From positions 1 to 42,466 of the forward strand of contig CANQOK010000014.1 of NCBI GenBank assembly GCA_947625465.1: a DNA stretch of 42,466 nt. The letters are read 5' to 3'. The stretch comes from an uncultured Lachnospiraceae bacterium (GTDB taxonomy: Bacteria; Bacillota; Clostridia; Lachnospirales; Lachnospiraceae). Shown here piece by piece: positions 26,924 to 35,145 of this stretch (its first letter is position 1; every line of letters starts with the position of its first letter). The translations under genes and the position numbers were made by a program. The notes under the pieces were generated by a model. The model was not told where the DNA came from. It did not search any database and was given only the letters and a program-made list of their open reading frames with translations.

Positions 26924-28267
26924 TTACCTCCCATATCCTTTCCGTTCGATCACTTCTACCACAGAATCCACATATTTCCTGCAGATCTCCTGTGTTTCCG
27001 CTTCTACCATGACACGCACCAGCGGTTCCGTTCCGCTTTCCCGGACCAGGATCCGCCCGTCGCTGCCCAGCGCTTCCTCTGCGGCTGCGACTGCCGCTTT
27101 TACGTCCGCATCCTCCTGTGCCGCCCGCTTATCCGTTACCCGGACATTGTGCAGCAGCTGAGGATAAATCGTCACCGGAGACGCCAGCGCAGACAGCTTC
27201 TGCTTCTTTTCCAACATTACCTCCATGATCTTTAAGGAAGTCAGGATTCCGTCGCCGGTCGTCGCGTATTTGCTGAAAATAATGTGCCCGGACTGTTCTC
27301 CGCCCAGTCTGTGCCCGTTATTGCTCATATTTTCATAGACATATTTGTCTCCGACCGCAGTTTTTTCATAGGAAATGCCCGCCGCGTCAAACGCCTTGTA
27401 TAAGCCCAGGTTTGACATTACGGTTGTCACAACCGTATTATTTTTAAGCATTCCCTGTTCTTTCATATAGGTTCCGCAAATATACAGGATCTTATCGCCG
27501 TCTACCAGCGCGCCGTTTTCATCTACAGCCAGACAGCGGTCCGCGTCACCATCATAGGCAAAGCCTACATCCAGCCCTTTTTCCACTACAAATCGCTGCA
27601 GATCCCCGATATGCGTAGATCCGCAGTCCGTATTGATATTCACGCCGTTTGGCTCATTGTGGATCACATAGGTCTGCGCGCCCAGGGCGTCAAACACGCT
27701 CTTGGCAATGGAAAAGGAACTGCCATTCGCACAGTCCAGTCCTACCTTAACTCCCTTAAAGCTGCGGATCGCCAAAGACATCAGATATCCCATATAGCGG
27801 TTTCTGCCCGCTGAATAATCCGTAGTCTTTCCAATCTTTTCGCCAGTTGCCAGCGGTACCGGTCCGGTTTTTTTATCCAGATAATCTTCAATCTCCAGAA
27901 TTACATCTTCCGACATCTTCTCTCCGTTGGAGTTGACGATCTTAATTCCGTTATCATAATATGGGTTATGGCTGGCGGAGATCATGATCCCGCAGTCAAA
28001 ATCTTCCGTTCTTACCACATAGGAAACGCTGGGCGTTGTGGTCACATGCAGCAGATACACATCCGCGCCGGAAGCTGTCAGCCCGGTTGCCAGCGCATAT
28101 TCGAACATATAGCTGCTCAGTCTGGTATCCTTTCCGATCGCGACCTTACACTTGTGGTCTCTCCCATAATACCATCCCAAAAAACGCCCTACTTCAAACG
28201 CGTGCTCTACCGTCAGCGTAACATTTGCTTCTCCTCTGAATCCGTCCGTTCCAAAATACTTACCCAT
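26924..28267 (-). CDS. glmM: Phosphoglucosamine mutase
   Basis: 447-residue alpha-D-phosphohexomutase converting glucosamine 6-phosphate to glucosamine 1-phosphate, the step before UDP-GlcNAc and peptidoglycan. N-terminal KYFGTDGFRGEAN is the GlmM signature; the phosphoserine loop is MISASHNPYYDNGIK; the metal site is AYDGDADRCLAVD; the sugar motif is GGEQSGHI; the C-terminal phosphate motif is VRESGTEPLVRVM. Length is standard. Its ATG (28267) lies inside the end of the zinc-ribbon gene, an eight-base overlap, which suggests translational coupling. It is followed by two aminotransferase genes. Confidence 0.95.
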   Translation of the reverse strand: MGKYFGTDGFRGEANVTLTVEHAFEVGRFLGWYYGRDHKCKVAIGKDTRLSSYMFEYALATGLTASGADVYLLHVTTTPSVSYVVRTEDFDCGIMISASHNPYYDNGIKIVNSNGEKMSEDVILEIEDYLDKKTGPVPLATGEKIGKTTDYSAGRNRYMGYLMSLAIRSFKGVKVGLDCANGSSFSIAKSVFDALGAQTYVIHNEPNGVNINTDCGSTHIGDLQRFVVEKGLDVGFAYDGDADRCLAVDENGALVDGDKILYICGTYMKEQGMLKNNTVVTTVMSNLGLYKAFDAAGISYEKTAVGDKYVYENMSNNGHRLGGEQSGHIIFSKYATTGDGILTSLKIMEVMLEKKQKLSALASPVTIYPQLLHNVRVTDKRAAQEDADVKAAVAAAEEALGSDGRILVRESGTEPLVRVMVEAETQEICRKYVDSVVEVIERKGYGR

Positions 28268-28472
28268 TTTTCTTCTCCATTCCAGCTAAACTTTCTTTTT
28301 GTACCCACGCTTCCCGTTCTTTGGGCGACAGTCTGATCCACTGTTCATAAGTCAGATCCGACAACTGCATCTTACTGCCGCAGGCGCGGCAGATGTCCCC
28401 GTCCTTTCTGTGAGAGGTTCTGCTGACCAGTGCATATTTTCCACAGGTTTTACATAAATAAATCTCCAGCAT
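28260..28472 (-). CDS. Zinc-ribbon protein overlapping glmM
   Basis: 70-residue protein with two CxxC pairs, C7-C10 in LCKTCGK and C28-C31 in CRACGSK, a typical zinc ribbon. The C-terminal half is helical and charged with WIRLSPKEREAW, a pattern of small clostridial proteins without assigned function. The ATG at 28472 (MLEIYLCKTC) has GGAGG six bases upstream; the frame up to 28517 has no site. Its stop overlaps the glmM start, so it is first in the glmM operon. It could bind RNA or be a regulator; nothing proves either. Confidence 0.8.
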   Translation of the reverse strand: MLEIYLCKTCGKYALVSRTSHRKDGDICRACGSKMQLSDLTYEQWIRLSPKEREAWVQKESLAGMEKKNG

Positions 28473-28538
28473 TGTTTCCTCCAATTCCGGGTACGCTGCG
28501 TTGGGAAATGCTCGCAAATGCGAATCAGGTACGTGTAA

Positions 28539-28566
28539 ATCTTACCATTTTTACATGGATTTGCAA
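28539..28566 (-). promoter_or_regulatory. Promoter of the zinc-ribbon/glmM operon
   Basis: Minus-strand TTGCAA (28566-28561), 16-base spacer, TAAGAT (28544-28539) with extended TGG in front of the -10 box. Confidence 0.55.
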
Positions 28567-28667
28567 GCTTTTTTCTGAATTTTTCATCAGAATATAAAAA
28601 ATCTCTCTCCGCTGTCGAATAATGTCTGTATTTTGAGATGGAAAATTCGTGATTTTTTTCCAAAATA

Positions 28668-28676
28668 TGCTATGAT
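28668..28676 (+). promoter_or_regulatory. Extended -10 promoter of small coiled-coil gene
   Basis: TGC directly before TATGAT (28671-28676) is an extended -10 element. No good -35 box is seen. It lies 43 bases upstream of the ATG at 28719. The stretch 28567-28667 between the two divergent promoters shows nothing else. Confidence 0.45.
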
Positions 28677-28718
28677 ATCAGGTGTAACGATTGGTTGTGT
28701 TGTTCAGGGGTAAACGCT

Positions 28719-28895
28719 ATGTCAGAGAATGAATCATTAGAATCAAAAATTGAATCTTTGGAAGCTGAGATTAAAAAATTGCAGGAAGAAGTGGACTTTC
28801 AGGCCATGAAACACCAGCAATGGAAAACACAGGCCATGATGTTCCACGATACGCTTTGGAGCATGATCGATAAATATCTTCCCAGAGACTGCTAG
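28719..28895 (+). CDS. Small coiled-coil protein
   Basis: 58 residues. Residues about 5-35 form a heptad-like coiled coil (SLESKIESLEAEIKKLQEE), followed by a Met- and Trp-containing amphipathic end (MMFHDTLWSMIDKYLP). No family recognised; the size and shape recall SlyX-like or small regulatory coiled-coil proteins, without real evidence. The ATG at 28719 has AGGGG nine bases upstream; the ATG at 28695 lies close to the promoter. It is a single-gene unit with its own promoter and a strong terminator at 28909-28950. Confidence 0.7.
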   Translation: MSENESLESKIESLEAEIKKLQEEVDFQAMKHQQWKTQAMMFHDTLWSMIDKYLPRDC

Positions 28896-28908
28896 ACGGA
28901 CAAAACAA

Positions 28909-28950
28909 AAACCATGCGCGGTACCAAAATACGGTATCGCGCATGTTTTT
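28909..28950 (+). terminator. Bidirectional terminator between coiled-coil gene and aldo/keto reductase
   Basis: CATGCGCG (28913-28920) pairs with CGCGCATG (28938-28945), extended inside by TACC/GGTA, and is followed by TTTTT; A-runs on the left side make it a terminator for the minus-strand prfA operon too. Confidence 0.82.
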
Positions 28951-28962
28951 GATAAAAAGCAA

Positions 28963-30090
28963 TTACACATCAAACTGCACCGAGCAGTCCTTTAATCGCG
29001 TAATGACATCGATCTGCTGCGGACACGCCCGTTCGCACTGGCCGCAGGCAATACAGTCGCCGGCTCTGCCGCCGGTCTCCACAGCTTTCGCATACTGCCG
29101 GCGTCCTTCTGCCAGCTGTCCCCAGACAAGCTGCTGGTTTCTGGCCGCAAAGATTTCCGGAATCGGAATCTGTTTCGGGCAGCCTGCCGTACAATAATGA
29201 CATGCAGTACAGGGGATGGATTTTACGCCGGTCATGATCTCCTGCGCCTTGCGGATCGCTTCCTGTTCCTTCGCATCCAGCGGCTTAAAGTTCTTCATAT
29301 AAGACAGATTATCCTGCATCTGCTCCAGATTGGACATACCGGAAAGCACCGTAATGATCCCGTCTAAGGAAGCGGCATACCGGATCGCCCAGGAAGCGTA
29401 AGAAGCCTCCGGATTGGCTTCCCGGAAGATTTCTCCCACCTTTTTCGGCGGCTTGGCAAGCGCGCCGCCCTTTACCGGCTCCATAACGACAATAGACTTC
29501 CCGTGCTTTCTTGCCACTTCATAATTTTCACGGGCCGTAACATGCGGATTCTCCCAATCCGCATAATTAAGCTGCAGCTGCACAAACTCCGCATCCGGGT
29601 GTTCCGTCAGCAGTTCGTCCAGAATATCCGGCGTTGCGTGGAAAGAAAAGCCCCAGTGCTTAATCAGCCCTTTTTCTTTCTGTTCCTTTACAAAATCCCA
29701 GATGTGATACTTATCATAGGTCTTATAATTCCCCGCCTGCAGAGCGTGCAGCAGATAATAGTCAAAATAACCTGCGCCGGTCCGCTCCAGACTGGTATAA
29801 AACTGCTGCTTGGCGGCTTTTTCATTATGTACGCCCATCCAGGCGCACAGCTTCGTCGCCAGTGTAAAACTTTCCCGCGGATACCGATCGACCAGCGCAG
29901 CCTTTGCGGCCCGCTCGGAGTCGCCGTCGTCATACACATAGGCGGTATCAAAATACGTGAGACCGGCTTCCATAAATAAATCCACCATTTTCTTGGTCTG
30001 CTCGATATCGATCCTGCCAAGTCCTTTTTTAGGCAGACGCATCAGACCAAATCCCAGCTTCGGTGTCTGTTCGCCAAAATATCGTTCCAT
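28963..30090 (-). CDS. Aldo/keto reductase with C-terminal ferredoxin domain
   Basis: 375-residue NAD(P)H oxidoreductase. The N-terminal AKR barrel (1-275) has the catalytic set Asp and Tyr in YFDTAYVYDDG, Lys in ATKLCAW and His in YLLHALQAG. The C-terminal part has two cysteine clusters, CTACHYCTAGCPK and CIACGQCERACPQ, for two 4Fe-4S clusters, so electrons may come from ferredoxin-type partners. This fusion is common in clostridia; the substrate is unknown. The ATG at 30090 (MERYFGEQT) has GGAGGG about seven bases upstream, 22 bases after the prfA stop, so it is the last gene of the prfA operon. Confidence 0.92.
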   Translation of the reverse strand: MERYFGEQTPKLGFGLMRLPKKGLGRIDIEQTKKMVDLFMEAGLTYFDTAYVYDDGDSERAAKAALVDRYPRESFTLATKLCAWMGVHNEKAAKQQFYTSLERTGAGYFDYYLLHALQAGNYKTYDKYHIWDFVKEQKEKGLIKHWGFSFHATPDILDELLTEHPDAEFVQLQLNYADWENPHVTARENYEVARKHGKSIVVMEPVKGGALAKPPKKVGEIFREANPEASYASWAIRYAASLDGIITVLSGMSNLEQMQDNLSYMKNFKPLDAKEQEAIRKAQEIMTGVKSIPCTACHYCTAGCPKQIPIPEIFAARNQQLVWGQLAEGRRQYAKAVETGGRAGDCIACGQCERACPQQIDVITRLKDCSVQFDV

Positions 30091-30112
30091 CTCTTCCCTC
30101 CATTTTTCGTTG

Positions 30113-31195
30113 CTATCCTGCTTGTTCCTCATTTACCTTCGCCAGTTTGGCAGCCTGATCCGCCGCAATACAGCCGTCAATGATCTCCTGGATATCGCCG
30201 TTCATGATTTTTTCCAGCTTATAGAGCGTAAGTCCGATCCGGTGATCGGTCACACGGCCCTGCGGGAAATTATAGGTACGGATTTTCTCGGAACGGTCTC
30301 CGGTTCCGATCTGGCTCCTTCTCGCCTCCGCCTCCGCGTCATGGGCTTTCTGCATTTCCAGATCATACAGTTTGGCGCGCAGCAGCGTAAAGGCCTTCTC
30401 CCGATTTTGAATCTGGGATTTCTCGGTCTGGCTGTAAATCACGATTCCGGTCGGATAATGGGTCAGCCGAACGGCAGAATCCGTCGTATTGACGCACTGG
30501 CCGCCGTTACCGGAAGCCCGCATTACATCGATCCGGATATCCTTTTCGTCAATTACCACATCCACATCCTCCGCTTCCGGAATTACCGCTACGGTCGCCG
30601 TGGAAGTATGGATCCGGCCGCCTGACTCCGTTTCCGGCACCCGCTGTACCCGATGGACGCCGCTTTCGTATTTCATCAGCGAATACGCGCCTTTGCCCTT
30701 AACCATAAATTCCACTTCCTTCATGCCGCCGATTCCCGTATCGTCCACATTGACCAGTTCGATCTTCCATCTTTGAGACTCGGCGTAATGGCTGTACATA
30801 CGAAATAATTCCGCCGCAAACAGCGCCGCTTCCTCTCCGCCCGCGCCGGCTCTGATCTCCACGATAATATTTTTATCGTCGTTGGGATCTTTCGGCAGCA
30901 GCAGGATCTTCATATGCTGCTCCAGTTCTTCGATCCGCGCTCTGGCTTCATTCAGCTCTTCCTTCGCCATTTCGCGCATCTCTTCATCATTCTCTTCATC
31001 CAGCATCAGCAGACTGTCCTCTACCGTCTGATTGTAGTTCTTATATTCCGTATAGGCCTCCACGATCGGCTGCAGATCACTCTGCTCCTTCATCAGGTCG
31101 CGAAACCGCTTCTGATCGTTCGCCACATCCGGCTGCATCAGTTCTGCCTGGACTTCCTCATATCGCTTTAAAATATCTTCCAATTTATCAAACAT
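30113..31195 (-). CDS. prfA: Peptide chain release factor 1
   Basis: 360-residue class I release factor that reads UAA and UAG and triggers peptide release on the ribosome. The GGQ loop is present ([17 protein letters not shown]), and the codon-reading tripeptide is PET in [14 protein letters not shown], the RF1 type rather than RF2 (SPF). Length is standard. The ATG at 31195 has AGGAGG five bases upstream, overlapping the prmC end. It directly follows prmC, whose product methylates the GGQ glutamine. The cysteine after GGQ, where E. coli has histidine, is common in clostridia. Confidence 0.97.
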   Translation of the reverse strand: MFDKLEDILKRYEEVQAELMQPDVANDQKRFRDLMKEQSDLQPIVEAYTEYKNYNQTVEDSLLMLDEENDEEMREMAKEELNEARARIEELEQHMKILLLPKDPNDDKNIIVEIRAGAGGEEAALFAAELFRMYSHYAESQRWKIELVNVDDTGIGGMKEVEFMVKGKGAYSLMKYESGVHRVQRVPETESGGRIHTSTATVAVIPEAEDVDVVIDEKDIRIDVMRASGNGGQCVNTTDSAVRLTHYPTGIVIYSQTEKSQIQNREKAFTLLRAKLYDLEMQKAHDAEAEARRSQIGTGDRSEKIRTYNFPQGRVTDHRIGLTLYKLEKIMNGDIQEIIDGCIAADQAAKLAKVNEEQAG

Positions 31196-31204
31196 AGGCT
31201 CCTC

Positions 31205-32056
31205 CTATTTTTCACCTGTTACAACCCGGTCAAGACCGGCCAGATCTTTTTGTACGCAAACGCCGCCAAATCCGGCCTGCCGCATCAGTTCACTGACGGC
31301 TTTCCCCTGTTCATACCCGATTTCAAATGCCAGCAGTCCGCCGTCTTTCAGATATGCGGGCGCTTCCCGGACGATCCGCCGGTAAAAAGCCAGCCCGTCC
31401 GCGCTTCCGTCTAACGCAAGCGCCGGCTCCCAGTCTCTGACTTCCGGTTCCAGTTCTGCAAGCTCCGCACTGGGAATATACGGCGGATTGGATATGATCG
31501 CGTCAAAGCGCTCTCCCCCGCAGAACGGCGTAAACAAATCTCCTTGTAAAAACCGGATATCCGTGCCGTTTTGTCTGCTGTTCTTCTTTGCCGTCTCCAA
31601 AGCCTCCGTAGAAATATCTGTCGCGGTTACCCGGGCATTCTTGGCCAGTTTGGCAATACTGACGGCAATACAGCCGCTTCCGGTACACAGATCCAGCACC
31701 TCCGCTTTCCTGCCGCCAATCCAGGTCAGCACTGTCTCCGCCAGGATCTCCGTATCCAGTCTGGGGATCAGAACCGCAGGCGTTACGTCGAAGGAAAATC
31801 CCATAAAATTCTGTTTCCCGGTAATATACTGTAGGGGGATCCGCGCGCACCGCTTTTCCACCATATCCGAAAACCGCTTTGCCTGCCGGGGCAGCGGAAT
31901 CCGTTCCGGATGCAGATAAAACTGTGTCCGACCTACAGAAAATACCGCTTCCAGCAAGATCCGGGCGTCGGCCTCCGGTTCCGGTACGCCGGCTTCGGCA
32001 AACCGCTGCTTCGCGTACCGCAGCCATTCCTGCAGACTGCGTGTTTCGCTACTCAT
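31205..32056 (-). CDS. prmC: Release factor glutamine methyltransferase
   Basis: 283-residue SAM-dependent N5-glutamine methyltransferase that modifies the GGQ motif of release factors. SAM motif VLDLCTGSGCIAVSIA and the catalytic NPPY in ISNPPYIPSAEL are present; the N-terminal helical domain (1-80) binds release factor. The ATG at 32056 (MSSETRSL) has AAGGAG six bases upstream; the longer frame to 32197 is Arg-rich shadow sequence of the upstream gene. It overlaps the DUF1385 stop by eight bases (coupling) and is followed nine bases later by prfA. Confidence 0.95.
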   Translation of the reverse strand: MSSETRSLQEWLRYAKQRFAEAGVPEPEADARILLEAVFSVGRTQFYLHPERIPLPRQAKRFSDMVEKRCARIPLQYITGKQNFMGFSFDVTPAVLIPRLDTEILAETVLTWIGGRKAEVLDLCTGSGCIAVSIAKLAKNARVTATDISTEALETAKKNSRQNGTDIRFLQGDLFTPFCGGERFDAIISNPPYIPSAELAELEPEVRDWEPALALDGSADGLAFYRRIVREAPAYLKDGGLLAFEIGYEQGKAVSELMRQAGFGGVCVQKDLAGLDRVVTGEK

Positions 32057-33077
32057 CTGTCTCCTTCGTCTCCTGTTCCGCCAGGTAGCTCTTCCAGTCA
32101 AAGACCGCTTCCACTGCCGCAATCGCCACCTCTGCCATCTGCGCGTCCGGCTCTTTTGTCGTAAACCGCTGCAGACCCAGACCCGGCGCGCTGACAATCT
32201 TTACCAGCAGACTGTCGCTTCTGCCCGCCAGCCGGATCACCTCATAGGAAATCCCCGCGATCACAGGGATCAGCAGCAGCCGGATCCCATACCGCAGCCA
32301 TACATTTTCAGAACGGATAAAAATAAAAAATACGATACTGATGATCATAACGATCAGCAGGAAACTGGTCCCGCACCGCTTATGATAGCGGGAGCTTTTC
32401 AGCACATTTTCCACATTCAGCTCCATACCGTGCTCGATACAGTTAATACATTTATGCTCCGCGCCATGATACATGAAGGTACGCTGAATATCTTTCATCT
32501 TCGAAATCAGGACAATATATAAAATAAACAGAGCGATCTTTACAACGGCCTCGATCACCGGCACATAAGAATCCTTGATAAAAGGCACATATTTCTGCAG
32601 AAGCTCCGAAATAAACAGCGGCAGCATCATAAACAGCGCCACGGAGATCACTACGGAAATAAAGACCGTAACACCCATGATAAAGCTCTCCGCCTTGTCT
32701 CCCAGCATTCGCTCCAAAAAGCCCTTCTTGGGTTCTTCCGGCTGCTCTGCAGACACTTCCTTTTCCCCCGGGGCATCCTTCTTTTCCGGTTCTTCCTCAT
32801 CGTAAAACTCTGCGGAATAAGTCAGCGTCTTAATTCCCAGCACCATGGAATCGATAAAGCGGAAAATCCCCCGGATAAAAGGCAGATTAAAAAACTTCTT
32901 CCCATATCCGGCGCCCGGATATTCGTCCACTTTTACTTCAATCTCCTGATTAGGCTTGCGCACAGCCACCGCATATTGAATGCCGTTTTTCATCATGATG
33001 CCTTCCAGCACCGCCTGGCCGCCGATACTGACGCCGCAGTTCGATGTCCGACATTTCTTTTCCTTCTTATTCATCAT
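32049..33077 (-). CDS. DUF1385 membrane protein (YqhQ-like)
   Basis: 342-residue membrane protein of the DUF1385 family (Bacillus YqhQ), function unproven. The conserved N-terminus SIGGQAVLEGIMMK and the block YHGAEHKCINCIEHG are present. About four to five helices: roughly 135-155, 180-200, 240-260, 265-285. A charged Glu/Lys/Pro stretch lies at about 95-120. Two ATGs are adjacent (33077, 33074), GAGG is close to both. First gene of the DUF1385-prmC-prfA-AKR unit; a possible TATGAT box lies in the gap after the rpmE terminator, with a poor -35. Confidence 0.9.
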   Translation of the reverse strand: MMNKKEKKCRTSNCGVSIGGQAVLEGIMMKNGIQYAVAVRKPNQEIEVKVDEYPGAGYGKKFFNLPFIRGIFRFIDSMVLGIKTLTYSAEFYDEEEPEKKDAPGEKEVSAEQPEEPKKGFLERMLGDKAESFIMGVTVFISVVISVALFMMLPLFISELLQKYVPFIKDSYVPVIEAVVKIALFILYIVLISKMKDIQRTFMYHGAEHKCINCIEHGMELNVENVLKSSRYHKRCGTSFLLIVMIISIVFFIFIRSENVWLRYGIRLLLIPVIAGISYEVIRLAGRSDSLLVKIVSAPGLGLQRFTTKEPDAQMAEVAIAAVEAVFDWKSYLAEQETKETDE

Positions 33078-33125
33078 TCCTCACACTTTCCGGATCATAC
33101 ATCGAAATCCATTTATCCGTAAAAT

Positions 33126-33160
33126 TGCAAAAAGGTTGAGACGATATAAGTCTCAACCTT
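33126..33160 (-). terminator. rpmE terminator
   Basis: Minus-strand GGTTGAGAC (33158-33150 as its complement) pairs perfectly with GTCTCAACC (33142-33134) around seven bases, then TTTTTGC. Nine-pair stem. Confidence 0.85.
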
Positions 33161-33176
33161 AAAATTCCTGATATTC

Positions 33177-33377
33177 TTACTGAATTCCGTACTTACGATT
33201 GAACTTATCAATACGTCCGCGCGCTGCAACAGACTTCTGCTGACCTGTATAATACGGATGGCACTTGGAACAGATCTCCACGTGAATATTCTCCTTCGTG
33301 GAACCTGTCGTAAAGGTATTCCCACAGTTACAGGTCACGGTTGCCTGATGATACTCCGGATGGATTCCTTCTTTCAT
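33177..33377 (-). CDS. rpmE: 50S ribosomal protein L31 (zinc form)
   Basis: 66-residue protein of the large subunit bridging to 30[21 protein letters not shown] and [16 protein letters not shown] show the zinc-type (C+) form with cysteines in CNC and CSKC. The ATG at 33377 has AGAGGTG seven bases upstream; extra upstream codons lack a site. It has its own promoter at 33454-33482, a leader hairpin and a strong terminator, so it is a single-gene unit between rho and DUF1385. Being zinc-loaded, it is probably replaced by a zinc-free paralogue under zinc shortage elsewhere in the genome. Confidence 0.97.
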   Translation of the reverse strand: MKEGIHPEYHQATVTCNCGNTFTTGSTKENIHVEICSKCHPYYTGQQKSVAARGRIDKFNRKYGIQ

Positions 33378-33407
33378 TCGATTCACCTCTCTCAAACTTT
33401 TTCCCTC

Positions 33408-33431
33408 GGGCCTAACTGTAACTAGTGCCCT
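33408..33431 (-). promoter_or_regulatory. rpmE leader hairpin
   Basis: In the rpmE leader, GGGC (33431-33428) pairs with GCCC (33411-33408), continuing after a one-base bulge with CTA/TAG around an eight-base loop. It lies 31 bases before the start codon. It could be an L31 autoregulatory leader; without a U-run it is not a terminator. Confidence 0.4.
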
Positions 33432-33453
33432 AAGTTTTCAAACAGCTTGTTAA

Positions 33454-33482
33454 GTATAGCACAGCTTTTTTAGGAAATCAAC
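33454..33482 (-). promoter_or_regulatory. rpmE promoter
   Basis: Minus-strand TTGATT (33482-33477), 17-base spacer, TATACT (33459-33454), just after the rho stop codon. Confidence 0.75.
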
Positions 33483-33492
33483 ACTTTTTTTC

Positions 33493-34947
33493 CTAATACA
33501 GCCTCACTTTTTGTACCGCGTCTACAAACTCCCGGTTGCTTCTGGTACGGTGGAACAGATCCAGTACCCGCTCTGCCACATCATCACTCCGGCTGCCGGT
33601 CGTTGCCCGCCGGATAGTAATAGTCGCCTTCTGCTCTTCTTCCGACAGAAGCAGGTCTTCCCGTCTGGTTCCCGATTTTAAGATATCTACTGCCGGAAAT
33701 ACCCTGCGCTCCGACATTTTTCGATCCAGCACCAGTTCCATGTTGCCGGTGCCCTTAAATTCTTCAAATACCACATCGTCCATCTTGCTTCCGGTATCGA
33801 CCAGAGCCGTCGCCAGGATGGTCAGGCTGCCTCCCTCCCGCATATTTCTCGCCGCGCCGAAAAACTTCTTGGGCATATGCAGGGCCGCCGGATCCAGACC
33901 GCCGGACAATGTACGTCCGCTGGCAGGGATCGTCAGGTTATAGGCCCGTGCCAGACGGGTAATGCTGTCCAGCAGGATCATCACGTCCTGTCCGTGCTCT
34001 ACCAGCCGTTTTGCCCGCTCAATGGTCATTTCCGAAACCCGTTTGTGATGTTCCGGCAGTTCATCGAACGTGGAATGGATCACTTCTACTTTTCCGCCGG
34101 AAATCGCCTCTTTGATATCGGTGACTTCCTCCGGCCGCTCATCGATCAGCAGAATGATCAGGTTCATCTCCGGATTATTCTGTACGACAGAATTGGCGAT
34201 TGCCTTTAACAGGGTGGTTTTTCCCGCTTTGGGCGGAGAAACGATCATACCTCTCTGCCCCTTTCCGATCGGGGAGATCAGATCGACGATCCGCATAGCG
34301 AGATTCCGGCTGCCGGTTTCCAGATGAATCCGCTCATTAGGAAAAACAGGCGTCAGATCTTCAAAATTCTTTCTGGCTCTGGCTTCCTCCAGAGAACGGT
34401 CGTTTACACATTCCAGATAGTACAGGCCGCCATACTTCCCGTTTCCGGTATTGGGGCGCATCTTTCCGGTCAGGATATCGCCGGTTTTCAGATTAAAGCG
34501 TTTGATCTGCGCCGCGGAAACATAGACATCATTTTCCCCAGGCATATAATTGTCACACCGGATAAATCCGTAACCTTCCGCCAGGACTTCCAGAATCCCG
34601 TGCGCACGCTCGGTTCCCGGCAGATCTGGAACCCGCTGTTCCACAGTCTGTTCCGGGTCCGCCGGTTCTTCCTGTGATTCCATTTCTTTTCTCTCCGGTT
34701 CTCCCGTCTCCGCTTCGTTCCTTTCCGGTTCTTTCGGTTCGGATTCCGTCAGTCCCTTTTTCCCGTCCGCTTCCGGATAAACAGCGGACTCCGCCTGTAC
34801 CGGTTCCGGCTTCGCCTGACTTTCATTCGCCTTTAAGATCTGATCGACCAGCTGCTGTTTCCGCATACTGGACACGTTGCTGATCCCGCATGTCTTCGCA
34901 ATTTCGCGCAGCTCCTTAATCGGAAGCGTCATTAATTTTTCTCTCAA
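33493..34947 (-). CDS. rho: Transcription termination factor Rho
   Basis: Hexameric RNA-dependent ATPase that ends transcription. Rho_N helical domain (about 3-40), an acidic Glu/Pro-rich insert (about 45-110), the cold-shock-like RNA-binding domain (LAEGYGFIRC to DILTGKMR), then ATPase with Walker A PPKAGKTTLLK, Walker B IILLIDERPEEV, Q-loop PASGRTLSGGLDP and R-loop FKGTGNMELVLDRK. I favour a TTG start at 34947 because GGAG lies exactly seven bases upstream and the protein then begins LREKLMTLPIKELREIAK like homologues. A GTG at 34983 gives 12 more residues with a poorly placed site, and an ATG at 34932 is also possible. The promoter is ambiguous. Single gene. Confidence 0.94.
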   Translation of the reverse strand: MREKLMTLPIKELREIAKTCGISNVSSMRKQQLVDQILKANESQAKPEPVQAESAVYPEADGKKGLTESEPKEPERNEAETGEPERKEMESQEEPADPEQTVEQRVPDLPGTERAHGILEVLAEGYGFIRCDNYMPGENDVYVSAAQIKRFNLKTGDILTGKMRPNTGNGKYGGLYYLECVNDRSLEEARARKNFEDLTPVFPNERIHLETGSRNLAMRIVDLISPIGKGQRGMIVSPPKAGKTTLLKAIANSVVQNNPEMNLIILLIDERPEEVTDIKEAISGGKVEVIHSTFDELPEHHKRVSEMTIERAKRLVEHGQDVMILLDSITRLARAYNLTIPASGRTLSGGLDPAALHMPKKFFGAARNMREGGSLTILATALVDTGSKMDDVVFEEFKGTGNMELVLDRKMSERRVFPAVDILKSGTRREDLLLSEEEQKATITIRRATTGSRSDDVAERVLDLFHRTRSNREFVDAVQKVRLY

Positions 34948-35108
34948 AGATATACTCCTCTCTGTGTGTTCTCTTATATTCACTATTCACATGAAATCTC
35001 CGGGTAATTTTACAGATATGCATAAAAGATTCAAGATATTAGATTTTGATAGTTTCAGTATACAACAAAGTTTTTAAAAATGGTAGTGGAAAATAAAAAA
35101 AATTGTGG

Positions 35109-35114
35109 TATAGT
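35109..35114 (+). promoter_or_regulatory. Probable extended -10 promoter of malic enzyme gene
   Basis: TGG then TATAGT (35109-35114), an extended -10, 32 bases upstream of the ATG. The -35 is weak. The rest of 34948-35108 contains the rho leader; several AT-rich candidate boxes exist and I cannot choose one. Confidence 0.45.
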
Positions 35115-35145
35115 GTTCTTACAGCTGAATCAAAGGAGTAAACAT

